Below are positions 9,121-18,440 of a DNA stretch of 64,000 nt, piece by piece (the first letter of the stretch is position 1; the number at the start of each line of letters is the position of its first letter). The notes beneath the pieces were generated by a model. The model was not told the DNA's origin. It saw only the letters and a program-made list of their open reading frames with translations, and did no database searches. A program made the position numbers and the translations under genes. This DNA is from Bacteroidales bacterium (GTDB lineage: Bacteria; Bacteroidota; Bacteroidia; Bacteroidales; UBA10428). Where the stretch lies: contig JAFGEO010000045.1 of the NCBI GenBank assembly GCA_016931575.1, forward strand, positions 62,001 through 126,000. Reading direction: 5' to 3'.

Positions 9121-9927
9121 TTACTTCCAGAGATTTTTCAGTTCCAGCTCAATGTCTTCCTCAAAAAACATGCGGCTGATCTGTTTGAAATAGCGGGTAA
9201 AATCCGAAACGTAAAAGGTGTTTTTTCCGGGGGTGGCCTGTTCGTTCAGCAGGTTATTCTTAACCAGCATATCCTTTAGGCTGCCGGCAACAATCTTCCC
9301 GGAATCAACAATATCGACATCAAAATTGTAAAATTTATTAATTTGATGCTTTATTATCGGATAGTGTGTACAACCCAGAATAAGGGATTCCACATCAGCG
9401 ATCTCGCGCCTCGAAAGATAGTTCCGGATAATGGCGTTACTGATATCATCGTAGATAAAACCTTCCTCAATCATAGGTACGAGCAAGGGTGTAGCCATCG
9501 AGGTAACATACAAACCCTTCCTGGCATTATGGATCTTCTCCTGGTAGCTGTTGCTGTCGATGGTACTTTTTGTACCGATCACCCCAATATTGGTATAATC
9601 GGTACGGACAATATACTGAACCACCGGATCTATCACATTCAGAATCAGTGATTTTGACCCTGCAAGCTCAACCACCTCATCATAAGCATTTGAAGAGGCA
9701 GAATTACAGGCAATTACGATAACTTTGCATTTATTCTCCAGCAGGAAGCGGGCAATGGCGGTAGAGTACTGTATGATGGTCTGTTTTGACTTGTCCCCGT
9801 ATGGCAGGTGAGCAGTGTCTCCAAAATACACCACATCCTCATTTGGAAGGAGCTGATTGATTGCTTTGGCAACGGTAAGACCTCCCAATCCTGAATCAAA
9901 AACACCTATGGCCTGCTCTTTCTTCAT
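9121..9927 (-). CDS. murI: Glutamate racemase
   Basis: MurI (268 residues) makes D-glutamate for peptidoglycan. The N-terminal IGVFDSGLGGLTVAK, YFGDTAHLPYG, the first catalytic Cys in ACNSASSNA and the second in LGCTHYP are all intact. It is the last gene of the minus-strand envelope block, yet a strong terminator lies between it and the upstream skp gene. Only about 20 bp separate that terminator from the murI ATG, so expression depends on read-through or on a promoter embedded in or before the terminator. It converges with the Lnb-like gene across an 18-bp gap. Confidence 0.97.
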   Translation of the reverse strand: MKKEQAIGVFDSGLGGLTVAKAINQLLPNEDVVYFGDTAHLPYGDKSKQTIIQYSTAIARFLLENKCKVIVIACNSASSNAYDEVVELAGSKSLILNVIDPVVQYIVRTDYTNIGVIGTKSTIDSNSYQEKIHNARKGLYVTSMATPLLVPMIEEGFIYDDISNAIIRNYLSRREIADVESLILGCTHYPIIKHQINKFYNFDVDIVDSGKIVAGSLKDMLVKNNLLNEQATPGKNTFYVSDFTRYFKQISRMFFEEDIELELKNLWK

Positions 9928-9944
9928 TTCTTAACGGAAAGTTA

Positions 9945-9976
9945 TAAAAAAAGCCAACTCCAAGGAGTTGGCTTTT
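9945..9976 (-). terminator. Rho-independent terminator after the bamA-skp genes
   Basis: A 13-bp perfect inverted repeat (AAAAGCCAACTCC at 9949-9961 with GGAGTTGGCTTTT at 9964-9976) is followed on the minus strand by a run of T (the A-run at 9945-9951). It lies 17 bp after the stop of the skp-like gene and just before murI. Confidence 0.85.
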
Positions 9977-9992
9977 CAATAAGTTTTTAAAA

Positions 9993-10517
9993 TTATTCGA
10001 CTCCCAGCTTTGCTTTTACGAGGGGAAGAATGTTCAGTGCATCGGGTGACATGTAGACGAGTGTACCCATGGATGTATCAAATACGTAAGTAATTCCATT
10101 TTCCTCGGCTACTAAATTCACAGCATTCATAGCTGCCTCCTGAACCGGGGTAAACAGTTCCACTTGTTTCTTTTCGATATCCTGACGGGCAGTTTGCTCA
10201 AAGGTTGTAATTCTGTTCTCGATATCCTTTAATTCAGACTGTTTTGAAGCCAGGGCAAGGTCACTGAGATTCCCTGCTTCCATGGCGGAACCGAGGGCAG
10301 ATGCTTTGGTTTGGTACTCAACATACATTTCTTCAAGGACAGCTTCATGTTCCCTGGCTATCTTTTCAAGCTGTGCTCTGGCGCTGTCAGTGGCAGGCAT
10401 AGCTTCCAAAAGCTCCTGGCTGTTGATATGCGCCAGTTTAGTTTTTGACTGGGCATTAACTGAAAGGCTTGTACTTGCTAATGCGAACAGCACCAGCGTA
10501 ATCAAATATTTCTTCAT
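9993..10517 (-). CDS. OmpH/Skp-family periplasmic chaperone, copy 1
   Basis: This 174-residue protein has a signal peptide (about 1-22, ending VNAQ) and the Skp layout: a short beta start (KLAHINSQELLEAMP), a long charged coiled-coil hairpin (about 45-130) and a C-terminal beta part (GITYVFDTSMGTLVY). Skp family members hold unfolded outer-membrane proteins in the periplasm and hand them to BamA. It is a paralogue of the next gene upstream, with the same architecture but low identity by eye. It has its own -7-like element 32 bp upstream and a strong terminator immediately downstream. Confidence 0.9.
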   Translation of the reverse strand: MKKYLITLVLFALASTSLSVNAQSKTKLAHINSQELLEAMPATDSARAQLEKIAREHEAVLEEMYVEYQTKASALGSAMEAGNLSDLALASKQSELKDIENRITTFEQTARQDIEKKQVELFTPVQEAAMNAVNLVAEENGITYVFDTSMGTLVYMSPDALNILPLVKAKLGVE

Positions 10518-10548
10518 CGTTTTTAAATTATAATCTTATTTAGGGCTA

Positions 10549-10556
10549 CAAATGTA
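10549..10556 (-). promoter_or_regulatory. Possible -7 element for skp copy 1
   Basis: Read on the minus strand this is TACATTTG, a match to TAnnTTTG, 32 bp before the ATG at 10517. There is no matching -33 TTTG. It may give extra transcription of the last skp gene on top of read-through from bamA. Confidence 0.4.
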
Positions 10557-10561
10557 TTAAA

Positions 10562-11077
10562 TTAATTTTTATAACCTAATCTTCGCAGTACCTCATCACT
10601 GACATCGTAGCGAGGGTTTGTGTAAAGCATTGACGGACCGCTGGAAGTATCGAAGATCACTGCATATCCGCTCTCGTTTGCAATTTCTTTTACAGCATTA
10701 TAAACCTCGTCCTGAATGGGTTTAATAAGCTCTTCCCGCTTATTAAACAAGAGACCCTCCTGTCCGAAGTATTCGTTCTGAAGTTCCCGGGCTTCTGTCT
10801 GCTTTTTGACTATCTCATTCTTACGTGCTACACTTTCTTCACGCGAAAGGAGAAGTTCTTCTGATTGGTATTTATCATGCATCTGGTCGATAGCTTCGTA
10901 GAGGGTAGTGATTTCTGCCTCATAGACAGTGGATTGCTGATCCAGTTCCTCTTCTGCAGCTTTGTATGCCGGTATATTGTTCAGGATATAATCAGTATCT
11001 ACAAATGCATATTTCTGTGCGAAAGCTGTTCCTGCACTTAGCAGAAAAATGGCTAAAATGATTCCTGTTTTTTTCAT
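10562..11077 (-). CDS. skp: OmpH/Skp-family periplasmic chaperone, copy 2
   Basis: This 171-residue protein has a signal peptide ending AFAQ and then KYAFVDTDYILNNIP, the standard start of Bacteroidota OmpH proteins. A coiled-coil hairpin (about 40-120) and a C-terminal strand region (YAVIFDTSSGPSMLY) complete the Skp fold. It should act as a periplasmic holdase for outer-membrane proteins. It lies 46 bp after bamA and 44 bp before the second skp copy. The tandem pair is common in this phylum, and the two copies may form hetero-oligomers (inference). Confidence 0.92.
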   Translation of the reverse strand: MKKTGIILAIFLLSAGTAFAQKYAFVDTDYILNNIPAYKAAEEELDQQSTVYEAEITTLYEAIDQMHDKYQSEELLLSREESVARKNEIVKKQTEARELQNEYFGQEGLLFNKREELIKPIQDEVYNAVKEIANESGYAVIFDTSSGPSMLYTNPRYDVSDEVLRRLGYKN

Positions 11078-11123
11078 GTTTCAATTTTTATTACTGTATG
11101 GAACAAATTTCGTACCGATTTTA

Positions 11124-13643
11124 TCAGAATTGCTGTCCCAGTACAAAATGCCACTGATTTCCTGAGGGACCATCATTGGGCGCTTCATTGCTCGGATCAA
11201 ACCCATATCCCCAGTCTACACCCAGCAATCCAAACATCGGCAGGAATGCCCTCAGACCGGCTCCGGCCGAACGCTTAAGAGACAAAGGATTGAACTCTCC
11301 CCAGGTTCTCCATGCATTACCACCTTCAAGGTAGACTAACCCATAAATTGTCGCTGAGGGATTAAGAGAGAAGGGGTATCTCAGTTCCAGGTAATAGCGG
11401 TCGTATATATTACCATCGGTCCTTGAGGTTACGTTACCGTCGGCATCCACCAATTTCGGAGAGATACTGCGGTTTTCATATCCCCTGAGCGCAACAACAT
11501 CGGTACCGGTCAGATCGTAGCCTGACAAACCATCCCCTCCCACTTCGAACTTCTCGAATGGTGGGGCACCAAGCTGCTGGTTGTACGCTCCGAGGTATCC
11601 GAATTCAGCATGGAGTGCCAATACCAGCTTATCAATCAGATTGACATACCAGTTACCTGTGAAGGTCCATTTATGAAACTCAACAAGCTTAAACTTCTCA
11701 TTGACATCCATACCATCATAATTCGTCTCATCCCTGAAAAGAGAATATGGCGGGGTCAGCCTTAAACTGAAAGTGAGATTCGATCCTCTCCTGGGATAGA
11801 TCATCTGATCCTGAGAGCTTCTTGAAATGACGGTTTTGAGGCTGAAAAGATTAAATTTTCCTGTTTCCAGAACACCTATCGGGTAATTGTTCAATTGGTA
11901 TTGCTGAAGTGAAAGCTCATTATAAACCGAAAAGTAGTCATCCGGCCATTTTAATCTTCGACCCAGGCCTACCGATGCCCCAAGAGTACTGAAGAACGGA
12001 TCGTTTTCATCGAAGGAGCTGTAATCGTATCCATAAATTACCCTTTGCTTGGAATAGTACAATGAAACTGAAAGTGAGTTTGGCTTCTTCCCTCCAAACC
12101 AGGGTTCGATGAAGCTGATATTATAACCTGTATACCGTTTTCCTGAAGCCTGAGCCCTGATCTGTAGCGTTTGTCCATCACCACTGGGAACCGGTCGCCA
12201 AGCATTCTTCTTGAAAACATTGCCCATGGAGAAATTGGAAAAACGAACACCCAATGTGCCCATGAAGCCGTAATACCCTCCCCAGCCTCCGGAAAGTTCC
12301 AACTGATCGTTGGCCCTTTCTTCCAGGGAATATTCTATATCCACTGTACCATCGGCTGAATTTGGGATTGGATTCGGGCTGATGGTTTCCGGGTTGAAAT
12401 GGCCAAGAGTTGCCAATTCACGAACGGATCGAATAATGTCAGTTCTGGAGAACAGTTCTCCGGGCCGGGTATAGAGCTCCCTGCGGACAACATGCTCATT
12501 GGTTTTGGTATTCCCGGAAATGATGATATCATTAAGTGTCGCCTGTTTGCCTTCATAAATCCGGATTTCCAGATCGATTGAATCGTTCTCGATTCGTTTT
12601 TCCACAGGATTTATATTGAAAAACAGGTAACCATTGTCCATGTATAAAGATGTGATCGCATCCTCGTCCATGGTAATACGCTCATTCAGGAGTTTTTTAT
12701 CATAGATCTGCCCGGGTTTTATCCCCAGGATCAGATTAAGCTGATCTTCGGTATACTGTGTATTCCCTACCCAATCAATTTTTCTGATATAATAAGGATC
12801 CCCTTCGTGGACAGTTAATTTCAGCTTCACTCTTTTATCATTGAGATCGGTAAGCTCATCCTCGAGGATTTTGGCATCGCGATAGCCGCGCTCATTGTAG
12901 AATTCAATGAGTTTTGCCTTATCTTCCTTATAGTTGTCAGCGATGAATTTTGAGCCCTTGAAAATATTCCAGTCGCGCTGCTTGGTCTTTTTCATTGCCC
13001 TCCGCAGCCTTTTATCCGGAAAAGCTTCATTGCCGATAAATTCGATCTCCTCAATTTTAATCCGGTTACTTTTATTGATCCGGATAAACAGGTTAACCAT
13101 GTTTGGATTATCTGTATCATCCTCCATTTTCAGGTCGACCCCAGTATTCAGGAAACCCTTCTCACGGAAATGCTCCTTTATAATATGGGAAGTAGTATTC
13201 AGAACATCCTCGGTAATTTGTGTTCCGCGCCGGATATTAATTTTTTCTTCTATATCCTCCTTCTCCGTATTATTGATCCCGGAGATCTCAAGCTTATTGA
13301 GACGGGGTTGTTCCTTAAGCCGGATCTCAAGATATACCTCATTCCCATCGATGCGGGAGATGAGTATCTGAACATCCGAAAACAGTCCGTGCTTCCAGTA
13401 TTTCCTGACTGCACTGGATATTTCGGGACCAGGGATTTTAATTTTCATTCCCTTGCTGAGACCAGAAATGGTAACCAGGTGAGTGGGCTGAAGATACTTC
13501 ACTCCTGAGATCTGTATATCAGCAATCACGTACTCGCGAACCCTGGAATAATCAATGAAGTCATACTGAAGGGTATCTGAAGTGTTTTGTGCAAAAACAC
13601 TCAGGCTGAGAGTTAATAATACTATTGGAATTATTTTATACAT
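11124..13643 (-). CDS. bamA: Outer-membrane protein assembly factor BamA
   Basis: BamA (839 residues) is the central insertase of the BAM complex. After a signal peptide (1-18) come five POTRA-like modules (about 35-430); examples are VIADIQISGVKYL, RLNKLEISGINN, KIEEIEFIGNEAFPD, IRKIDWVGNTQY and LNDIIISGNTKTNE. A 16-strand barrel follows (about 450-839), with ALRGYENRSISP as the loop-6 VRGF-like motif and a C-terminal Phe (VLGQQF). It lies 7 bp after uppS and 46 bp before skp copy 2. This uppS-bamA-skp order is conserved across Bacteroidota and couples carrier-lipid synthesis with outer-membrane assembly. Confidence 0.97.
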   Translation of the reverse strand: MYKIIPIVLLTLSLSVFAQNTSDTLQYDFIDYSRVREYVIADIQISGVKYLQPTHLVTISGLSKGMKIKIPGPEISSAVRKYWKHGLFSDVQILISRIDGNEVYLEIRLKEQPRLNKLEISGINNTEKEDIEEKINIRRGTQITEDVLNTTSHIIKEHFREKGFLNTGVDLKMEDDTDNPNMVNLFIRINKSNRIKIEEIEFIGNEAFPDKRLRRAMKKTKQRDWNIFKGSKFIADNYKEDKAKLIEFYNERGYRDAKILEDELTDLNDKRVKLKLTVHEGDPYYIRKIDWVGNTQYTEDQLNLILGIKPGQIYDKKLLNERITMDEDAITSLYMDNGYLFFNINPVEKRIENDSIDLEIRIYEGKQATLNDIIISGNTKTNEHVVRRELYTRPGELFSRTDIIRSVRELATLGHFNPETISPNPIPNSADGTVDIEYSLEERANDQLELSGGWGGYYGFMGTLGVRFSNFSMGNVFKKNAWRPVPSGDGQTLQIRAQASGKRYTGYNISFIEPWFGGKKPNSLSVSLYYSKQRVIYGYDYSSFDENDPFFSTLGASVGLGRRLKWPDDYFSVYNELSLQQYQLNNYPIGVLETGKFNLFSLKTVISRSSQDQMIYPRRGSNLTFSLRLTPPYSLFRDETNYDGMDVNEKFKLVEFHKWTFTGNWYVNLIDKLVLALHAEFGYLGAYNQQLGAPPFEKFEVGGDGLSGYDLTGTDVVALRGYENRSISPKLVDADGNVTSRTDGNIYDRYYLELRYPFSLNPSATIYGLVYLEGGNAWRTWGEFNPLSLKRSAGAGLRAFLPMFGLLGVDWGYGFDPSNEAPNDGPSGNQWHFVLGQQF

Positions 13644-13650
13644 CCTACCT

Positions 13651-14412
13651 TTAACTATTTACATTCGTATTCTTGGCTACTTGTTCGCTAATCTTTCCAA
13701 ACCTTCTCTCCCTCTTCTGGTAATCAGCAAGCGCTTCATAGAAGTTCTCCTTTCTGAAATCCGGCCAGAGTGTTGATGTAAAGAAAAGCTCAGTATAGGC
13801 GATTTGCCACAAGAGGTAATTGCTGATACGGTATTCTCCGCTTGTGCGTATCAATAATTCAGGATCCGGTATTCCTGAGGTATTTAAATAAGTTTCAAAA
13901 ATTTCTGTAGTAATACCTTCACTGTCAATTTTGCCCTGATGGACATCTTCGGAAATATGTTTCACTGCGTTCAGGATTTCCCAGCGGGAACTGTAACTTA
14001 ACGCCAAAACGAGTGTAAGTCCGGTATTATTTTTTGTCTTTTCAATGCTTGCATGAAGATTCTGGGCCACCGGTCCGGGCAGGGCATTAACATCACCTAT
14101 GATCTTTAGTTTCACGTTATTATCCATCAACCTCTTCGTCTCCTTATTGATTGTAGCAACCAGAAGAGACATCAGTGCATCAACTTCGGTGCGGGGACGG
14201 TTCCAGTTTTCTGTGGAAAAAGCATACAAGGTGAGGTATTCAAGCTTAAGTTCAGCGGCAGCCTCAGTGATCTCACGAACAGTTGCCACCCCTTTTCGAT
14301 GTCCGAAAATGCGGGGATTGCCTTTCTTCCTGGCCCACCTGCCATTCCCGTCCATAATTATTGCAACGTGTCTGGGTAATCTCTCAAGGTCAAGCTGTTC
14401 CTTTGTTATCAT
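13651..14412 (-). CDS. uppS: Undecaprenyl diphosphate synthase (isoprenyl transferase)
   Basis: UppS (253 residues) is the cis-prenyltransferase that makes the C55 carrier lipid for peptidoglycan and O-antigen. It shows the catalytic IIMDGNGRWARKKGNPRIFGH region, TLYAFSTENWNRP, and the C-terminal substrate-binding ELLIRTSGEYRISNYLLWQ and ELFFTSTLWPDF. Length is normal. The gene sits 17 bp after a DUF6089-type OMP gene and 7 bp before bamA in one minus-strand operon. Confidence 0.97.
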   Translation of the reverse strand: MITKEQLDLERLPRHVAIIMDGNGRWARKKGNPRIFGHRKGVATVREITEAAAELKLEYLTLYAFSTENWNRPRTEVDALMSLLVATINKETKRLMDNNVKLKIIGDVNALPGPVAQNLHASIEKTKNNTGLTLVLALSYSSRWEILNAVKHISEDVHQGKIDSEGITTEIFETYLNTSGIPDPELLIRTSGEYRISNYLLWQIAYTELFFTSTLWPDFRKENFYEALADYQKRERRFGKISEQVAKNTNVNS

Positions 14413-14429
14413 TCTCTGTTGAATAAAAG

Positions 14430-15068
14430 CTATCTATATGCCGGACAATCCGCCGCAAATTTAACAAACTTATAACTAATAAAAAGCCCGTAAACAGAAT
14501 ACCAGTCGTTATTGTTAATCAGTGAATTCCCGAGCACTGAACTGACGTTATCCAACTGGTCCGTAAAAGTCTTCCGGAAACTCATTTCGGCACCTACGGC
14601 CAACCGGGGTGTAACATTAAATTTATACCCAATTCCAAAAGGAATGGTGAAACTCCCTCCCCTTCCCAGAAGCATCGTGTACCCCAGTCCACCTGCAACA
14701 TAAAGTGACCGGGCATATTGGTCTTCACCGGTCATATAGGGCAGAAAATTAAATTCAGCCTGCACAGCAAAGTCCATTAAAGCCGATGGAAAATCCGGAT
14801 TGAAACCTACTACGGGTAAGTTGGGATAGGCTTCGGGGTTTCCCGCAAGCGTAACATAATTACCGCTCAGACGTCCGGCCCAGCGCTTATTAAAATTAAG
14901 GCGAAAAAAACCGCCGGCAGCTGTCGACGGACTAAAAAACGGGTTAATCCCATTCAGGTCTCCCATGTACGATGCCCCGCCGACAAAAATGCCATAGTCA
15001 GCATACCTTTGTCCGGATGCAAGCATCGGAACGATAATAAAGGATAAAAGAATCAGATAGCGTTTCAT
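14430..15068 (-). CDS. DUF6089-type small outer-membrane protein
   Basis: This 212-residue protein has a signal peptide (1-19, ending ASGQ) and then the Bacteroidota motif YADYGIFVGGASYMGDLNG, typical of DUF6089 proteins encoded beside uppS and bamA. The rest alternates hydrophobic and polar residues as in an eight-strand beta barrel (GYKFNVTPRLAVGAEMSFRKTFTDQLD). The function is unknown. Synteny suggests a role in outer-membrane biogenesis or that it is simply an abundant BAM client. The carboxyl end KFAADCPAYR is soluble in character. Confidence 0.8.
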   Translation of the reverse strand: MKRYLILLSFIIVPMLASGQRYADYGIFVGGASYMGDLNGINPFFSPSTAAGGFFRLNFNKRWAGRLSGNYVTLAGNPEAYPNLPVVGFNPDFPSALMDFAVQAEFNFLPYMTGEDQYARSLYVAGGLGYTMLLGRGGSFTIPFGIGYKFNVTPRLAVGAEMSFRKTFTDQLDNVSSVLGNSLINNNDWYSVYGLFISYKFVKFAADCPAYR

Positions 15069-15193
15069 GAAAATAGTCTTGATCGCCTAAAAAACGAAAG
15101 TAATGTCTTTTTTAGCGCCCGGAAACCAATTTTTCTTAAAAAATTATAAAAGGAACTTAATTCGGTGCAAATTAAGTAAAAAAAAATGGGATC

Positions 15194-16039
15194 CTAATCA
15201 ATAGCCTGTCTTTTGGTTTTTGGCTGGAAGACTCTATCCTTGGGTAATATGCGAGCCCTCATATATTCCCTGTCAAGAAAGCCGGGGATACCTTTTCGGG
15301 TTGTTTCAAGCCGGTATCCGACACTGAACGTCAGGAAATAATAAACGTCATTATGTTTTGAATTTAAGGTCTGCTTGTACCCTTCAACATAGTCTGTGAA
15401 AGGGAACCTGTATCCCAGCTCAGCACCAAGGAGCCATTTATCATCAAGAATGTATTTTAAGCCGAGCCCGAAGGGGATTACCGCTCCGAAATTATGCGTG
15501 CGAATATCATCAACCGCCAATTGGTCAGGGATATAAACATCCCGGGCGTAGGTATAAACACCCCCGATCCCCAGGAAACCATAGGCATTGAAGGACATGT
15601 AATTATTCAGCATCCCCCTGCGGTTGAACATCGCAGCGGATTTGAACCTTCTTTCCTCTGTAATGAAGTAGTACTCACCCTGCAAGGATATCTCGGAAAT
15701 CAGGACCTTATAATACCTGCCCCTGTCATTCCTTGAATTTTCATCGGAACCATCTCCAAAACCGACTACCCCGTTCAGCTTAATCGAATAGAACGGATCG
15801 ATTTTATATCTGATGTATAAGGGTACAGCAATATTTGTCTCATTAAATTTGATATCCTTGAGACCAAACCAGTTATTTTGATCGATGGTTCCCCCAATAT
15901 CTCCAAAAATCTGCGTTGCTCCAAGCCCAAATCCGGTCTCATACCGCCTGAGTTTCCAGCGCTGACCTGATACCGGTGCTATAACAGCAACGGCGAAAAG
16001 AAATGCCAGGAAAATCCGTAATGTTCTTCTTGTTCCCAT
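15194..16039 (-). CDS. Outer-membrane beta-barrel protein, DUF6089-like
   Basis: This 281-residue protein has a signal peptide (about 1-25, ending VSGQ). RRYETGFGLGATQIFGDIGG follows, then alternating strands with aromatic girdle residues (GLGLKYILDDKWLLGAELGYRF). It looks like a second, longer relative of the DUF6089 protein downstream. The last 30 residues (FLDREYMRARILPKDRVFQP) are basic and polar, probably periplasmic. The gap to the next gene is 125 bp, containing TACTTTCG (minus strand, about 15094-15101), a one-mismatch -7 element. Function unknown. Confidence 0.75.
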   Translation of the reverse strand: MGTRRTLRIFLAFLFAVAVIAPVSGQRWKLRRYETGFGLGATQIFGDIGGTIDQNNWFGLKDIKFNETNIAVPLYIRYKIDPFYSIKLNGVVGFGDGSDENSRNDRGRYYKVLISEISLQGEYYFITEERRFKSAAMFNRRGMLNNYMSFNAYGFLGIGGVYTYARDVYIPDQLAVDDIRTHNFGAVIPFGLGLKYILDDKWLLGAELGYRFPFTDYVEGYKQTLNSKHNDVYYFLTFSVGYRLETTRKGIPGFLDREYMRARILPKDRVFQPKTKRQAID

Positions 16040-16111
16040 AACCCAATGTTCTACAATGAATTCCCTCGATGTATAAATTTACATTTTATCTTTAAAAAAA
16101 ACTCAGTAATC

Positions 16112-16993
16112 CTAATTTCTTAAATCCGCCCCCCACATAAGTTTATTGCGCAAGGTACTATAATAGTTATTAAATGGCAACTTTACCATATTCAACTGAA
16201 AAGCTGCCTTTCTAATTTTGAATACGTTATGTCGGATATCCATGAGCTCTGTCCGGTTATCGACGGAGACCAGAAAATTTCCGCTTCTGGATTTTACCTC
16301 CAGTCGAATTTCCATATCGTCGGGTATCACCAGGGGCCTGACGGTCAAATTGTGGGATGCAATAGGTGCGATCACAAAACTGGTTGACCCGGGCAGGACA
16401 ATGGGTCCTCCCACAGCCAGGTTATAGGCAGTGGAGCCTGTAGCAGTGGAAATGATCAGGCCGTCGGTCCAGTAGGCATTCAGATATTCATCGTTGAGGA
16501 AAGTCTCAATAGTTATTAGGTTGGTATCCTTTTTCTGTATGGTGGCATCGTTCAGTGCGAAATTAAAACGGCCGAAGATTTCTGACCCGGATTCCATCAC
16601 AAGCAATGAACGCCTGTCCAGCTTGTAATTCCCTGCCAGGATCTGATCGAGTGCCTCCGAAATTTCCTCCTTGGAGATATTTGCCAGAAAACCCAGTCTC
16701 CCCGAATTCAACCCAATTACCGGAATGTCAAATCTCTTTAAATACATCAGGCTCTCCAGAAATGTGCCATCACCACCTATACTGACCAGAAAATCCACAT
16801 CATCGGGAAAATCTTCCCGTTCAGAAAAGTATTCGACGGAACCTTTAATTTTTATCTGCCGACTTTCTATGAAGGTGTAAAAACTCCTATGAATAACAAC
16901 GGAAACGCTATTTCTGTTCAGGCAGTCAAAGAACGCATGAATGGCCTGGGTGAATTCTGCATTGAAATTTCGACCGAAAACTGCAATCTTCAT
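16112..16993 (-). CDS. nadK: NAD kinase
   Basis: NadK (293 residues) phosphorylates NAD to NADP in the cytosol. It carries the family GGDG motif (SIGGDGTFLESL), the NSGRLGFLA segment and the conserved TDGLIISTATGSTAYNLAVGGP region. Length is typical for bacterial NadK. It is 10 bp downstream of the CBS-domain gene and 72 bp upstream of an outer-membrane protein gene, in the minus-strand envelope block. Confidence 0.97.
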   Translation of the reverse strand: MKIAVFGRNFNAEFTQAIHAFFDCLNRNSVSVVIHRSFYTFIESRQIKIKGSVEYFSEREDFPDDVDFLVSIGGDGTFLESLMYLKRFDIPVIGLNSGRLGFLANISKEEISEALDQILAGNYKLDRRSLLVMESGSEIFGRFNFALNDATIQKKDTNLITIETFLNDEYLNAYWTDGLIISTATGSTAYNLAVGGPIVLPGSTSFVIAPIASHNLTVRPLVIPDDMEIRLEVKSRSGNFLVSVDNRTELMDIRHNVFKIRKAAFQLNMVKLPFNNYYSTLRNKLMWGADLRN

Positions 16994-17003
16994 CCTTCTT
17001 TCT

Positions 17004-17669
17004 TTAAATGCTCAGGTATTTCATAAAAAGGTCGTACCTGTTCTCATACAAGCTGTTCAGATCATTTTCATCCATGAACGATGCTTTGATGATGTAATTA
17101 TAGCGGATGAAAGTCTGCACAATAGATGTAAGGTCCTTATGGTTTATTTTTAGGGTTACTTCCAGTTTAGTGGAATTTGCCGGACTGGTAATATAAACGC
17201 TTAAGACCCTTGCATTATTACCTTCTACGATCTGAGCAATCTCAGAAAGTGAATAATCATTGGCGTTCAACTCCAGCACAATGATGCCACCAGGCTGTTT
17301 AAGCGCAGAAACATCAGCAAAAAAATGCAGCAGGTCTGTAAGGGTAATGACACCCTGGTATTTGTTCTCATCATCAAGCACTGGAATCACAGAAAGTTGC
17401 AGCTCCGATGCCAGTTCAATAACCTCGTAGATATGCTGATCCATCGTAACAAAAGGACTGAAGAGGGATAATCTGTGGTTGCCGATGGGCTCCTCAGCCA
17501 GATTATGGTCATAGATATCTTTATCGGAGATCAGGCCCAGAAAGTCCTCGTTATTCACAATCGGGAGATGGGAAATCCTGAAAATGTCCATCCAGTACAA
17601 GGCTTTCTGTCCACTGTCCGAAGTTCTCAGTGAAGGGATTACATCTGATATCAAATCTTTTGCCAGCAT
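17004..17669 (-). CDS. CBS-domain protein with C-terminal ACT-like region
   Basis: This 221-residue cytosolic protein has two CBS motifs in the first 120 residues ([16 protein letters not shown] with LIGLISDKD-type ending, and [23 protein letters not shown]). An ACT-like ligand-binding region follows (about 130-200, [22 protein letters not shown]). CBS pairs bind adenosyl ligands such as AMP, ATP or SAM. Being next to nadK (10-bp gap), it might sense nucleotide status for the envelope operon; this is inference. It is divergent from pdxJ. Confidence 0.85.
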   Translation of the reverse strand: MLAKDLISDVIPSLRTSDSGQKALYWMDIFRISHLPIVNNEDFLGLISDKDIYDHNLAEEPIGNHRLSLFSPFVTMDQHIYEVIELASELQLSVIPVLDDENKYQGVITLTDLLHFFADVSALKQPGGIIVLELNANDYSLSEIAQIVEGNNARVLSVYITSPANSTKLEVTLKINHKDLTSIVQTFIRYNYIIKASFMDENDLNSLYENRYDLFMKYLSI

Positions 17670-17691
17670 AGCACGGTTCTAAGAAATTACC

Positions 17692-17699
17692 TACTTTTG
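17692..17699 (+). promoter_or_regulatory. -7 element of the pdxJ promoter
   Basis: TACTTTTG fits TAnnTTTG. Transcription would start near 17706, which rules out the TTG at 17697 as a start codon and leaves ATG 17712 or 17727. No clear -33 element is visible. Confidence 0.5.
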
Positions 17700-17726
17700 T
17701 CTTTCACTGATATGTATACAGAATCA

Positions 17727-18440
17727 ATGACCAGACTAAGTGTAAATATAAACAAAATAGCAACACTAAGAAATGCCAGGGGAGGTGATATTCCTGATGT
17801 TTTGCTTGCTGCAGTCCGCTGCCAGGAATTCGGGGCGCAGGGCATAACTGTCCATCCCCGGCCGGATGAGAGGCACATTACCCGCAAGGATGTTTTTGAG
17901 CTCAAACCCCTGATCAAAACCGAATTTAACATTGAAGGGTATCCCGGCAGGGATTTTCTTAAGCTGGTTCTTGAAATCCTTCCCGACCAGGTCACCCTGG
18001 TACCCGATGCGCCGGATGCCATCACATCAAATCAGGGCTGGGATTCCATTAAGTACAAATCCTTCCTGACGGATGTAATCGGGGAACTGAAATCCGCGGG
18101 TATTCGGACTTCTGTATTTATGGGCACTGACCTTCAACTGATCCGGGCGATAAAAGAAACAGGGACGGACCGGATAGAACTGTATACCGAACCCTACGCC
18201 AGTCGGTATCCTGCCGACCGGAATGATGCTATACAACCTTTCATCGCAGCTGCTGAGCTGGCCGTAGAACTGGGACTTGGGCTCAATGCCGGGCACGACC
18301 TGAATCTTGATAATCTCCGTTTCTTCAATGAGAATATCCCCGGATTACTGGAAGTATCCATTGGACATGCTTTGGTTGCGGATTCTCTCTACTTTGGACT
18401 TGAAAATACCATTCACCGCTACCTTGATCAGATCAAATGA
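17727..18440 (+). CDS. pdxJ: Pyridoxine 5'-phosphate synthase
   Basis: PdxJ (237 residues from the chosen start) condenses 3-amino-2-oxopropyl phosphate with deoxyxylulose phosphate in the DXP-dependent vitamin B6 route. [19 protein letters not shown] is the standard N-terminus, which favours the ATG at 17727 over the in-frame ATG at 17712. [43 protein letters not shown] and [15 protein letters not shown] are conserved segments including the catalytic His and Glu. The stop overlaps the next gene by 4 bp (ATGA), so the hydrolase is translationally coupled. Confidence 0.96.
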   Translation: MTRLSVNINKIATLRNARGGDIPDVLLAAVRCQEFGAQGITVHPRPDERHITRKDVFELKPLIKTEFNIEGYPGRDFLKLVLEILPDQVTLVPDAPDAITSNQGWDSIKYKSFLTDVIGELKSAGIRTSVFMGTDLQLIRAIKETGTDRIELYTEPYASRYPADRNDAIQPFIAAAELAVELGLGLNAGHDLNLDNLRFFNENIPGLLEVSIGHALVADSLYFGLENTIHRYLDQIK

